Shown piece by piece: positions 7,786-15,954 of a stretch of DNA of 18,407 bases. The notes under the pieces are model-generated. The model had not been told where the DNA came from. It was given only the letters and a program-made list of their open reading frames with translations, and searched no databases. The stretch comes from an uncultured Ruminococcus sp. (GTDB taxonomy: Bacteria > Bacillota > Clostridia > Oscillospirales > CAG-272). How positions within the stretch are numbered: position 1 is the first letter of the stretch; each line of letters begins with the position of its first letter. The stretch lies in the NCBI GenBank assembly GCA_902778985.1, contig CACYZS010000022.1:1-18407 (forward strand), given 5' to 3'. Made by a program: the position numbers and the translations under genes.

Positions 7786-8312
7786 GCGAAAAGATCTTTG
7801 AAAATATGCAAAAATCAGCAACCACCCCCGAGGAACTGTTCGTCAAAACGCGGACCGACGTCACCCTCTATTTCCTCGGGAACCGGGCGGGCGTGTACCA
7901 ACTCTGCGCCGGCGACATCCCCGAGTGCCGCTCGGCGAAGGACAAGGGCGTCATCCCCGAGAAACTGATCCGCGATTTCTCGGACGACTACCTGCTCTGC
8001 GTCCTGCCGTCCACGCTCCCCGACGACGAGATCCTCCTGACCGCGACCGAGCGCGGGATGCTGAAATGCTCCGCGTTCGCCGAGTACAAGATCAACCGCA
8101 AGAAGTACGAGTCGGCTCTGCTCCGCGACGGCGACAAACTGATCTACGCGGGACTGCTCGGCGGCGCGTCGACCGTCGATATGCTGCTCTCGGACGGCAA
8201 GAAGAAACCGCGCAAGGATCCGATCCCCGTGACCGGGCGCCGCACGTACGGCGTGCGCGGGATCAAACTTCCCGAGGGCGTGACGGTAACGGCGATCGCC
8301 AAGCGCAAATAA
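7734..8312 (+). CDS. parC: ParC C-terminal part (continuation after frameshift)
   Basis: This frame continues the topoisomerase subunit A through the end of the breakage-reunion domain (PEDTVAYIDETGNLHRV) and about 190 residues into the C-terminal DNA-wrapping region. That region is short and lacks a recognisable GyrA box (QRRGGKG-like), again favouring ParC over GyrA. It ends with GRRTYGVRGIKLPEG and a lysine-rich tail. No ribosome binding site precedes the first in-frame ATG at 7806, so independent translation is unlikely. A strong terminator follows 12 bp after the stop. Confidence 0.82.
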   Translation, partial: PEDTVAYIDETGNLHRVSEKIFENMQKSATTPEELFVKTRTDVTLYFLGNRAGVYQLCAGDIPECRSAKDKGVIPEKLIRDFSDDYLLCVLPSTLPDDEILLTATERGMLKCSAFAEYKINRKKYESALLRDGDKLIYAGLLGGASTVDMLLSDGKKKPRKDPIPVTGRRTYGVRGIKLPEGVTVTAIAKRK

Positions 8313-8324
8313 CCGTCTTCCTCT

Positions 8325-8357
8325 GCGGCTCCCGCCAAACGCGGGAGCCGCCTTTTT
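8325..8357 (+). terminator. Rho-independent terminator after parC
   Basis: A perfect 11-bp GC stem (8325-8335 with 8341-8351) with loop CAAAC is followed by CTTTTTC. It closes the topoisomerase operon. Confidence 0.93.
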
Positions 8358-8387
8358 CCCGACGCCGCCCGTTTCCGGCGGTCTCGA

Positions 8388-8416
8388 TTGACAAATCCCC
8401 GCGCGGGTGATATAAT
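8388..8416 (+). promoter_or_regulatory. Perfect consensus sigma-A promoter for the transglutaminase-like gene
   Basis: TTGACA (8388-8393), a 17-bp spacer and TATAAT (8411-8416) are all consensus. The -10 ends 39 bp before the ATG at 8456. Confidence 0.93.
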
Positions 8417-8455
8417 GAAAAAAGAAACTCTCCCTTATTTTGAAAGGAGTTGGAT

Positions 8456-10144
8456 ATGAAAACCGTTCCCGTCGCCGCCATCCGCCGGATCGCGGCGCTG
8501 CTCTTCGCCGTACTCCTGCTGCTCCCGCTGGTCGCGCCCTTCGGGACGGTGGCGCCCGCCGCCGAGTGCCAGGAGGCGTCGGTCCCCGCCCTGCAGTCGG
8601 GTTCGCCCGAAAGCGAGTTGATCACCGAGAGCGACGTCTACCAATACCTTCTCGGCGAGATCCTGAAATGCAAGACCGAGATCAGCGTTTCCGAATACAA
8701 CCTCAACGAGGAACAGATCGGCGAGGTCTTCGCGATGCTCTTCTATTCCGAGGCGGAACTGTTCTTTATCGACGGGCACTATTCCTTTACCCGCTACGCG
8801 GGATCGGGGATCATCCAGACCATCCGCCCGCTCTACCCCGACAACGTCGACGAGATCCCCGCGATGCTCGCCGAGTTCCACGAAATGACCGACGCGATCA
8901 TCGCCGAGGTCGATCCGACCATGTCCGACTGGGAGAAGGTCGCCTTCGTCCACGACTACGTCGCGCTGCACTACGACTACGACCACGACCTTGAGATCTA
9001 CGACGCCTACGCCATGCTGAAAACCGGGATCGGCGTCTGCCAGGCGTACTCGCTGCTCACCCGCTACCTGCTCAAAGAACTCGGCATCGAGTGCGAGTGC
9101 GTTTCCTGCAAGGGATTGAACCACGAGTGGAACATCGTCAAGATCGGTAACAGTTGGTACCACATGGACGTGACCTGGGACGACCGGGACGACAAGGGCT
9201 TTTACGGGCAGGTCTCGCACGACTATTTCCTGGCGTCCGACTCGTTCTTCGATCAGGGTTACGACGACGACCGGAACCATCACGATACGACGGGCGTAGG
9301 ATGGGTGTCCCCCGTCCGGGCGACCAACGGCAAATACGACGGCTTCTTTGCCGACGTGACCACGCCCTTCATCTTTACGGACGACGCGATCTACGCGATC
9401 AGCGACGGCAGCCTCGTGACCTACGATCCCGGGACCGAGACCTTCACGGTTCTCCGCGACCTCGGGCTGTCCTGGCGCGAGAGCGGTTTCTTCGGCGGGA
9501 CCTGGAACGGGATCTACGCCGGGCTCTGGTATCTCAACGGCAAACTCTACTGGAACGGCAACAAGAAGGTCTACTCCTACGACCCGGTCACGCAAGCGGA
9601 ACCCACCGTGATCTGCACCTACAACGGGCGCTCGAAACTGATCTTCGGGATGCGGGCGAGCGCCGACGACCGCACGATCTCCTTCACCCTCGCGCTGATG
9701 TCCGACCCCAACAGCGGCAACGTCACCGAAGAGGTCTACACGGCGGGCGGCTACGTCATTACCTGGGTGATCGGCGGGACGTCGTACGAGACGGTCTGCC
9801 TGAAGGGGGAAACGCCGCACTTCGACGGCGCGACCGAACTGCCGTCCAACCTTTTCGACTACACCTTCCTCGGCTGGGATAAAACCATCCGGCAGGCAAG
9901 CGCCGACGCGACCTACACCGCGCGGTTCCGGATGGATCGCAACGACGTGACCATCGAGGGCAAGACCATGCGCGAGCTGTATCGCCTGATCCGCGCCGCG
10001 ATCCTCTTGCTCCCCTACGCGAACGCCGGGTACGCCGAGGCGTCCGCACGGGCGGCGGAACTGGACGCGATCGCGTCCGACTACGCGAGCCGCGTTTCTG
10101 CCGCCAACGCGACCTTCTCCGGGGTGCTGTTCGGGGACGAATGA
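8456..10144 (+). CDS. Secreted transglutaminase-like superfamily protein with C-terminal repeat domain
   Basis: The 562-residue product starts with an export signal: basic MKTVPVAAIRR, then a hydrophobic core to about residue 30 and an alanine-rich cleavage region near 33-37 (no lipobox). A transglutaminase-like domain at roughly 155-275 has a full Cys-His-Asp triad: C195 in GVCQAYSLLTRYLL, H223 in LNHEWN and D238 in YHMDVTWDD. Bacterial members act as proteases or peptide crosslinkers outside the cell; which applies here is unknown. Residues about 285-430 look like beta-rich propeller-type sequence. About 433-492 resemble one InlB/'Listeria-Bacteroides' repeat (FLGWDKTIR, ATYTARF), a module common in clostridial surface proteins. 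No sortase motif or C-terminal anchor is visible. AAAGGAG (8443-8449) fixes the ATG at 8456 over an in-frame TTG at 8450. The gene is monocistronic. Confidence 0.85.
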   Translation: MKTVPVAAIRRIAALLFAVLLLLPLVAPFGTVAPAAECQEASVPALQSGSPESELITESDVYQYLLGEILKCKTEISVSEYNLNEEQIGEVFAMLFYSEAELFFIDGHYSFTRYAGSGIIQTIRPLYPDNVDEIPAMLAEFHEMTDAIIAEVDPTMSDWEKVAFVHDYVALHYDYDHDLEIYDAYAMLKTGIGVCQAYSLLTRYLLKELGIECECVSCKGLNHEWNIVKIGNSWYHMDVTWDDRDDKGFYGQVSHDYFLASDSFFDQGYDDDRNHHDTTGVGWVSPVRATNGKYDGFFADVTTPFIFTDDAIYAISDGSLVTYDPGTETFTVLRDLGLSWRESGFFGGTWNGIYAGLWYLNGKLYWNGNKKVYSYDPVTQAEPTVICTYNGRSKLIFGMRASADDRTISFTLALMSDPNSGNVTEEVYTAGGYVITWVIGGTSYETVCLKGETPHFDGATELPSNLFDYTFLGWDKTIRQASADATYTARFRMDRNDVTIEGKTMRELYRLIRAAILLLPYANAGYAEASARAAELDAIASDYASRVSAANATFSGVLFGDE

Positions 10145-10175
10145 CGGCGGGGCGGTTGCCAAAAATCGACTGTTT

Positions 10176-10218
10176 CCGGGCGGGATCGGCAACGATCCCG
10201 CCCGGTCTTTTTTCTTTT
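10176..10218 (+). terminator. Rho-independent terminator after the transglutaminase-like gene
   Basis: A perfect 13-bp GC-rich stem (10176-10188 with 10193-10205) is capped by a GCAA tetraloop of the stable GNRA type and followed by TCTTTTTTCTTTT. Confidence 0.95.
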
Positions 10219-10270
10219 CCGGGACAGCCCGGAACCGAACGAAAAACAGGGGAAAAACCGGATTTCGACC

Positions 10271-10298
10271 TTGACTTTACGAAAAGATATGTTATAAT
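10271..10298 (+). promoter_or_regulatory. Extended -10 sigma-A promoter for the zinc-ribbon repeat protein
   Basis: TTGACT (10271-10276) and TATAAT (10293-10298) are separated by 16 bp. TG at 10290-10291 gives an extended -10 (TGTTATAAT), which would compensate for the short spacer. The surroundings are markedly AT-rich for this genome. The -10 ends 72 bp before the ATG. Confidence 0.85.
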
Positions 10299-10370
10299 AT
10301 TATATGTAAAACTGTCGCAGTCTCTTTGAAACCGACCTCTCGAAATCCAAAACCCACAAGGAGAGCCGAA

Positions 10371-13300
10371 ATGGAAATCAGGAAGATGACTTGCCCGAAA
10401 TGCGGCGGCGCCGTCCGACCGGACGGCAATCTCACGGGGGGCGTATGCCCTGCCTGCGGTATGAAATTCGGACTGGGAGCGGAAACCCCGCTGACGGTCC
10501 CCGAAGCCGCGCCCGTTACCCCCGTCCCGGCTCTCACTCCCGACGATTACCGTCCCGGTGCGCCCGCGGCGAGAGGCCGTCTGTCGATGGCGGATCAGAA
10601 GCGCGAGAACGCCCGCAAAGAGGAAGCGGCGAGCCGTGCCGAGGCAGCCAACCGCGCCGCGGTCGAAGCGGCGCAGTCCGAGAAAACGCCCGGTCAGTCT
10701 TCCCTGACCGCACAGCGGCTCAAATCGGCGTTCCGCGCCATCAACGCCAAACAGTGGATGCGCGCCGACGCGACCTTGAACGATATTCTGGCGGTGGAAC
10801 CCGATAACGAGGAAGCCCTGCGGGGCAAGCGGCTGGTCGCCGCGCACAAGACCGACGAACCCGAACCCGCGCCCGCCCCCGCCGAGCCGATCCGTCCTGC
10901 CGAACCGGCGCCGGCTCCCACGCCCGCGCCTGCTCCCGCTCCGGCGGCGGTGATCCCCGTCGTCGCACCCGTTCCCGCGCCCGCGCCCGCACCGGCGCCC
11001 GCCGAGGAACCCGCGCCCGCGCCCGTGACGCCGGTTCTGGTCCCCGAGACCGAGACCGGACGCCGCGCCGAGTCCGAGATCGCCGACACCGACCGCCGTA
11101 TGACGGCGCGGCTCTCCGACTCGATCGACCGCAAGCGCAACCAGAAACTGCTGAACAAATCCAACCGCGCCCTCGCGAAGCGGAAATGGAAGAAAGCCGA
11201 CGCCTACGCCGACGAGATCCTGAAGACCGATCCCGAGTCCGCGTACGCCTACCGCAACAAACTGCTCGCCGAACTCAACCTGACCGAGGAACGCCGCCTC
11301 GCCGAATACGCGGGCAGCCTGTCGGATCACCGCTACTTCCTGCTCGCCCTGAACTACAGTACGGGCGCGCTCAACCGCCGTCTGATGAACTACGCCGACG
11401 CCTCGACGCGCTCCGCGCTTGTCATCGAACGCAGCCAGGCGATCCGCGAGATGGAACGCTTCCGCCAGGCGGAGGCAGACACCGATCGCCGCGTCGCGGA
11501 GATCAACGCTTCCCTGCCGGCAAACTTCAACGACGAGAAAGCCGAGAAGGAGCGGAACGAGCGGATCTCGAAGATCCTCGACCGCGCCGACGCGTTCCGC
11601 GAAAAGAAGAAATGGGCGAAGGCGGAAGACCTGTATCACGCCGCGCTCGCGATCGACGGCGAATGCGCCGACGCCTACCTCGGGCTGCTGCTCGTTTCGC
11701 TGAAACTGAAACAGGAAAAGAAACTCGCGCACTGCAAGGAACCCTTCGGGACCGATCCCAACTTCCTGCTCGCGATGCACTACGGCTCGCGCGTGATGCG
11801 CCGCCGTCTGGAACGTTACCTCGCCTCCGCCGGGCAGACGCCTGTCTCAGGCGGCGCGGGGATCGTGGTGCTCCCCGCGGTCGACAACGACGCCGCGAAC
11901 GCGACCGGCGCGGGACTGCAGGAGATGCGCGCAGAAATGAACCATCGCCTCGACGGGATCGAGCAGATGCTCGCCTACGGGGCGTACGGAATGTACGACG
12001 TCTCGCGTCTGACCCCCGAGGAGATCTCCGCGCGGCTCCGCGCCGCGGAACGCGAGGTCTACCTGACGCGGATCGAGGCGGCGGAACTGGCGAAAGAAAA
12101 CGCCCTGGCGTCCTCCGAGCGCCGCGCCGAACTGCTCGCGCGCCTGCACGCCAAGGAAGAAGAGGTCATCCGCCTGCGCGCCGCGATGCGCGACGCCGAG
12201 GGCGTGGTCGCCGACAACGAATACTACATTTCGGAACTCCGCGATACCGAAGCCAAACTCGAACCGCTCTTCGCACGTGCGCGGAAACTGCATAAGCGCG
12301 GCAAGTTCGCCCGCGCCGACGAGGTCTATTCCGAGATCCTCGCGCTCGATCCCGCCAACGGCGACGCGTACCTCGGAAAATTGCTCTGCGACCTGCAACT
12401 GAAACGCGAAAAGGACCTTAAAAAGAGCCGCCGCTCCTTCTCGGGCGACGAGACCTTCTTCCTCGCGGTGCGTTTCTCGACGCCCGACGCGCGCAAGCGC
12501 CTGACCAAAGCCGCCGAGAAGGTCGACAAACGCCTCGGCGTCGTGTCGGCGAAGGCGACCGAGAAATCGACGCGCGCCGAGAAGAAACGGATCGAAGACC
12601 GCCGCATCGCGCGCCGCGACACCCTGACGCAGGACGCCGAGCGCCGCACCAAGAACGCGGTCATCGCCGGAACGCACGCCAAAGTCAAGGAAGAGGACGA
12701 CGCGCTTGCCGAAGCGACGCGGCTGATCAAACGCGACAAATACGCCAAAGCCCGCGCGATCCTCGACGATCTGCTCGAGCGGTCGCCCGATCTTGCGAGC
12801 GCGTATCTGTTGCGTCTGCTCTGCTCTTACTCCTGTAGGAAACCTGCGGAACTCGCGAAGGTCAGCGTGCCGATCCGCGACAATTCCGACTATATTCTCG
12901 CCTACCACTTCGGGAAGGGCAAAACGCGCCGCCGTCTTGCCAAGTACGCCGACAAGGCGGATAAACGCGCCGCGAAAGCCGGCGTGAAGACCAATTCCGA
13001 GTGGGCGGCGATCGAGAACGCGGAGGTCGACGAAAAACTGCGCGACCGCGAGGCGCTCTACCGCGCGTCGGGCGATCACGCCGAACAGCGCCGCGTCAAA
13101 CTCGACGTCTACGCCGTCAAGGCGGCTGCCGCCGCGCCGGGGCGCAAACTCGGGCAGTCCAAACCCGAACACGAAAAGACGCTGAAACGCGGTTACAAAT
13201 ACCTGAAACGCAGAAAGTGGGAACAGGCGCAGGCGTGCTTCGAGCGCGTCCGCGACGACGATCCCGCCGACTGCTCGGTCTACGTCGGTCTGCTCCTGGT

Positions 13301-13793
13301 CTCGCTCGGGCTCCGTGAGGAACGCGAGTTGGCGAAGGCGAAGACCACCTTCTCCGACAACCGCTACTACCTGCTCGCGCTCTGCTGCGCCGACACCCGG
13401 ACCATGGAACGGCTGCGGGATTACGCCGCGCGCGCCGACCGTCGCTTCGGCAAGAAGGACGGTCCGGTCCCCGTGACCTACACCGAACTCGCGCGTCAGC
13501 GTGAAGAGGTCAACCGTCGCCGGATCGACGATCTCGAACGCGAGAACCGGGATCTTGAAGCCGAACTCGCCAAACGCTCCGAACCCACCCGCGTCGGGGC
13601 GGCGTTCGCCGAGGACGATCCCGACTACAACCTGCACGAGGGCGGGCGCTTCGCCGGACTGAAAGTGGCGCTCTTCCTGCTCGGCATCACGCTTGCCGTC
13701 GCACTGGTCGGCGCCGCGGCGCTGCTCGTCGTGCGCTACCACGGGAGCGTTACCGAGATGATCGACGCGTTCAAGCAGGCGTTCGGAAAATAA
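10371..13793 (+). CDS. Zinc-ribbon, TPR-like repeat protein with C-terminal membrane anchor
   Basis: This 1140-residue protein has no function I recognise. In order: a zinc ribbon with C8, C11, C26 and C29 (CPKCGG, CPACG); a charged helix; one TPR-like hairpin (about 118-160); a Pro/Ala-rich linker (about 163-228); then five copies of a unit of about 85 residues at roughly 262-344, 402-487, 633-719, 781-864 and 937-1023. Each unit opens like a TPR (KWxKAxxxxxxILxxDP, then AYLGLLL) and ends with a shared FSDNxYFLLA, RRL and YAxxAD pattern. A long charged coiled coil lies at about 520-630. Residues 1099-1122 form one membrane helix with a short tail, so the body is probably cytosolic. AAGGAG (10358-10363) sets the ATG at 10371. 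Related zinc-ribbon/repeat proteins are, in my recollection, widespread and uncharacterised in clostridia. A scaffold role is a guess. Confidence 0.8.
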   Translation: MEIRKMTCPKCGGAVRPDGNLTGGVCPACGMKFGLGAETPLTVPEAAPVTPVPALTPDDYRPGAPAARGRLSMADQKRENARKEEAASRAEAANRAAVEAAQSEKTPGQSSLTAQRLKSAFRAINAKQWMRADATLNDILAVEPDNEEALRGKRLVAAHKTDEPEPAPAPAEPIRPAEPAPAPTPAPAPAPAAVIPVVAPVPAPAPAPAPAEEPAPAPVTPVLVPETETGRRAESEIADTDRRMTARLSDSIDRKRNQKLLNKSNRALAKRKWKKADAYADEILKTDPESAYAYRNKLLAELNLTEERRLAEYAGSLSDHRYFLLALNYSTGALNRRLMNYADASTRSALVIERSQAIREMERFRQAEADTDRRVAEINASLPANFNDEKAEKERNERISKILDRADAFREKKKWAKAEDLYHAALAIDGECADAYLGLLLVSLKLKQEKKLAHCKEPFGTDPNFLLAMHYGSRVMRRRLERYLASAGQTPVSGGAGIVVLPAVDNDAANATGAGLQEMRAEMNHRLDGIEQMLAYGAYGMYDVSRLTPEEISARLRAAEREVYLTRIEAAELAKENALASSERRAELLARLHAKEEEVIRLRAAMRDAEGVVADNEYYISELRDTEAKLEPLFARARKLHKRGKFARADEVYSEILALDPANGDAYLGKLLCDLQLKREKDLKKSRRSFSGDETFFLAVRFSTPDARKRLTKAAEKVDKRLGVVSAKATEKSTRAEKKRIEDRRIARRDTLTQDAERRTKNAVIAGTHAKVKEEDDALAEATRLIKRDKYAKARAILDDLLERSPDLASAYLLRLLCSYSCRKPAELAKVSVPIRDNSDYILAYHFGKGKTRRRLAKYADKADKRAAKAGVKTNSEWAAIENAEVDEKLRDREALYRASGDHAEQRRVKLDVYAVKAAAAAPGRKLGQSKPEHEKTLKRGYKYLKRRKWEQAQACFERVRDDDPADCSVYVGLLLVSLGLREERELAKAKTTFSDNRYYLLALCCADTRTMERLRDYAARADRRFGKKDGPVPVTYTELARQREEVNRRRIDDLERENRDLEAELAKRSEPTRVGAAFAEDDPDYNLHEGGRFAGLKVALFLLGITLAVALVGAAALLVVRYHGSVTEMIDAFKQAFGK

Positions 13794-13824
13794 CCGCCCG
13801 GGCGGCAAGCCGACCGGACGCGCG

Positions 13825-13863
13825 AAAGGGACCGGATAAACCGGACGGGCGGTCCCTTTTGTG
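13825..13863 (+). terminator. Probable terminator after the zinc-ribbon repeat protein
   Basis: A 10-bp stem pairs 13825-13834 (AAAGGGACCG) with 13850-13859, around a 15-nt loop, and runs into TTTTGTGTT. The loop is large and the T run short, so some readthrough into the Mini-III gene, which has no clear promoter of its own, is plausible. Confidence 0.7.
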
Positions 13864-13902
13864 TTGGATTTGACCGCATCCGCCCGGAACGGGAGTAACG
13901 CT

Positions 13903-14316
13903 ATGGAAAACGACCGGATCCGCCAATCGGATCTTCCCGACGCCCTCGCGCTCGCCTTTCTCGGCGACGCGATCTTCTCCCACGCCGTCCGCTCGATGCT
14001 GGTCGCGCGCGGGATCTTTGATCCGGGGCGCCTGTCGCACCTGACGCTCGCCTACGTGACGGCACAGGCGCAGTCCGAGGGATTCGGGCTGATCGAAGCC
14101 GACCTCGACGAAAGCGAGCGGTCGGTCGCCCACCGCGCCCGCAACTCGAAGCACCTGAACCGTCCGCGCGGCGTTCCCGCCGCCGATTACCGCCGCGCCA
14201 CGGCGCTCGAAGCCCTGCTCGGGATGCTGGAAGTGACCGGACGGACCGAGCGGCTGAAAGAACTCCTCGACCGCCTGCTCGACGGTCTTTCCCACCGGGA
14301 AGACGATCTTCCCTGA
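13903..14316 (+). CDS. mrnC: Mini-ribonuclease III (MrnC)
   Basis: This 137-residue protein is an RNase III catalytic domain without a double-stranded-RNA-binding domain. The Firmicutes family cuts double-stranded RNA and matures 23S rRNA ends. Family features are ALAFLGDAIFSHAVR with the catalytic Asp in GDA, LAYVTAQAQ, the RARNSK stretch, and YRRATALEALLGMLEV with the catalytic Glu in EALLG. The ATG at 13903 follows GGGAG (13891-13895) by 7 nt. The in-frame GTG at 13861 abuts the preceding terminator, has no ribosome binding site and adds residues unlike the family. The hisS gene follows 39 bp later with no terminator, so the two are probably cotranscribed. In many Firmicutes this gene instead follows cysS. 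Confidence 0.9.
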   Translation: MENDRIRQSDLPDALALAFLGDAIFSHAVRSMLVARGIFDPGRLSHLTLAYVTAQAQSEGFGLIEADLDESERSVAHRARNSKHLNRPRGVPAADYRRATALEALLGMLEVTGRTERLKELLDRLLDGLSHREDDLP

Positions 14317-14355
14317 CCCGACTTTACCCCATTACCGCAAGGAGAACGATATACC

Positions 14356-15600
14356 ATGATCCAGAAAATCAAGGGGACGATCGACGTCCTGCCCGACGAA
14401 ACGCCGCTCTACCGCATGATCGAAACGCTGATGCGCGAAGAGGCGAAGAACTACGGCTTCGGCGAGATCCGCACCCCGACCTTTGAGAACACCGAACTCT
14501 TCGAGCGCGGCGTCGGCGACACGACCGACGTGGTGCAGAAGGAGATGTATACCTTCGTCGACCGCGACGAGAACCGACGCATCAGTCTGCGCCCCGAGGG
14601 GACGGCGTCGGTCGTCCGGGCGCTGATCGAGCACGGCTGTCAGAGCGAGCCGATGCCCCTGAAATACTTCTATCTGATCAACTGCTTCCGTCACGAGGCG
14701 CCGCAGGCTGGACGGAGCCGCGAGTTCTTCCAGTTCGGCGCCGAACTCTTCGGCGCGGACTCCCCTGCCGCCGACGCCACCATGATCGCGCTCGCATCGT
14801 CTGTCTTCCGTCGGCTCGGCTTGAAAGGGCTTACCCTGCACCTGAACTCGATCGGCTGCAAGACCTGCCGCGCGGACTACCGTTCCGCCCTGGTCTCGTA
14901 TTTCGGCGGACGCCGTGAGGAACTCTGCGACACCTGCAAGACGCGGCTGGAAAAGAACCCGCTCCGTCTGCTCGACTGCAAGAGCCCGATCTGCAGTTCG
15001 ATCGCCAAAGGCGCGCCCAAGACCGTCGACTACCTCTGCCCCGACTGCAAAGCGCATTTCGACACGCTGAAACGCCTGCTCGACGGCATGGGCATCCCCT
15101 ACGTGGTCGATCCCGCGATCGTGCGCGGCCTCGACTACTACACCCGCACCGTCTTCGAGTTCATCGCCGACGGCATCGGCGCGCAGAGCACGGTTTGCGG
15201 CGGCGGTCGGTACGACGGACTGGTCGAGGAACTCGGCGGCGCTCCGATGCCCGCGATCGGCTTCGCGATGGGCATTACCCGCGTGATCCTCGCCATGCGC
15301 GCGCAAGGGATCGCCGAACCCGCCCCCGCTTCCCCCCGTCTCTATATCGCCGCTCTCGGCGAAGAGGCGTCGGTCGCCGCGGCGGTCATCACCGAACGGC
15401 TGCGCCGCACCGGCGCGTTCGTCGAATGCGATCTGGTCGGCAGAAGTCTGAAAGCGCAGATGAAGTACGCGAACAAGATCGGCGCCGACTATACCCTGAT
15501 CCTCGGCGACAACGAACTGCAAACCGGCCGCGCCAACCTGCGCGACATGAAGAACAGCACCCAGACCGAGGTCGAACTCGACACCTTCACGCTTCCGTAA
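14356..15600 (+). CDS. hisS: Histidyl-tRNA synthetase
   Basis: This 414-residue class II synthetase charges tRNA-His with histidine. Residues 4-10 (KIKGTID, then DVLP) are the usual start. Motif 2 is FRHEAPQAGRSREF from residue 111. The histidine-binding RGLDYYTRTVFEF begins at 257, and motif 3 is GFAMGITR from 302. A central insert carries paired cysteines (CKTC, LCDTCKTRLEKNPLRLLDCK, CPDC), as in many bacterial HisRS. The C-terminal anticodon-binding domain begins near 330 (PRLYIAALG). The ATG at 14356 has AAGGAG (14339-14344) 11 nt upstream. No T-box leader fits in the 39-bp gap from mrnC. Confidence 0.97.
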   Translation: MIQKIKGTIDVLPDETPLYRMIETLMREEAKNYGFGEIRTPTFENTELFERGVGDTTDVVQKEMYTFVDRDENRRISLRPEGTASVVRALIEHGCQSEPMPLKYFYLINCFRHEAPQAGRSREFFQFGAELFGADSPAADATMIALASSVFRRLGLKGLTLHLNSIGCKTCRADYRSALVSYFGGRREELCDTCKTRLEKNPLRLLDCKSPICSSIAKGAPKTVDYLCPDCKAHFDTLKRLLDGMGIPYVVDPAIVRGLDYYTRTVFEFIADGIGAQSTVCGGGRYDGLVEELGGAPMPAIGFAMGITRVILAMRAQGIAEPAPASPRLYIAALGEEASVAAAVITERLRRTGAFVECDLVGRSLKAQMKYANKIGADYTLILGDNELQTGRANLRDMKNSTQTEVELDTFTLP

Positions 15601-15619
15601 GGCGGGTTTCCCCGCCCTT

Positions 15620-15683
15620 CCCAGCCCCGGTTCCCGTCCGTTTTCCGCCATGCACGGCGCGGACGGCCCCGGCTGGGATTTTT
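15620..15683 (+). terminator. Probable rho-independent terminator after hisS
   Basis: An interrupted long hairpin pairs CCCAGCC (15620-15626) with GGCTGGG (15671-15677) and CGTCCG (15635-15640) with CGGACG (15660-15665), then runs into ATTTTTG. A smaller hairpin with no T tract (15601-15606 with 15611-15616) precedes it directly after the stop codon. Confidence 0.7.
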
Positions 15684-15857
15684 GATCGCAAAAGCACCCC
15701 GAAACTGTCCGCTTTTTCTCCCCGTATCGCAAGGATTGCGAAGTTCGCCGTCTCAAAATAGACCGTTAAAAAAACGACGATCTTCGTCTTCAAACGCCGT
15801 TGCGTCGCCGCCCGCGGAAGAATTGTGCAACCTTGACAAAATTCCGGTTTCTCCCGG

Positions 15858-15866
15858 TTTTCCACA
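15858..15866 (+). promoter_or_regulatory. DnaA-box-like 9-mer
   Basis: TTTTCCACA differs at one position from the DnaA box consensus TTATCCACA. It lies in the hisS-topB gap, 89 bp before the tandem pair. Confidence 0.5.
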
Positions 15867-15954
15867 ACCCGACCGGTGGACAGAGTGCTTAACCACCCTC
15901 GAATTTGATCAAAATCAGTCCTGACGGCGAAAATCGACGCCCTCGACGCGCAAG

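Noticed and set aside
15682..15924. An 80-codon open frame in the hisS-topB gap
   Set aside because: It begins with a TTG inside the hisS terminator tail, has no ribosome binding site, and its serine/proline/arginine-rich translation resembles nothing.
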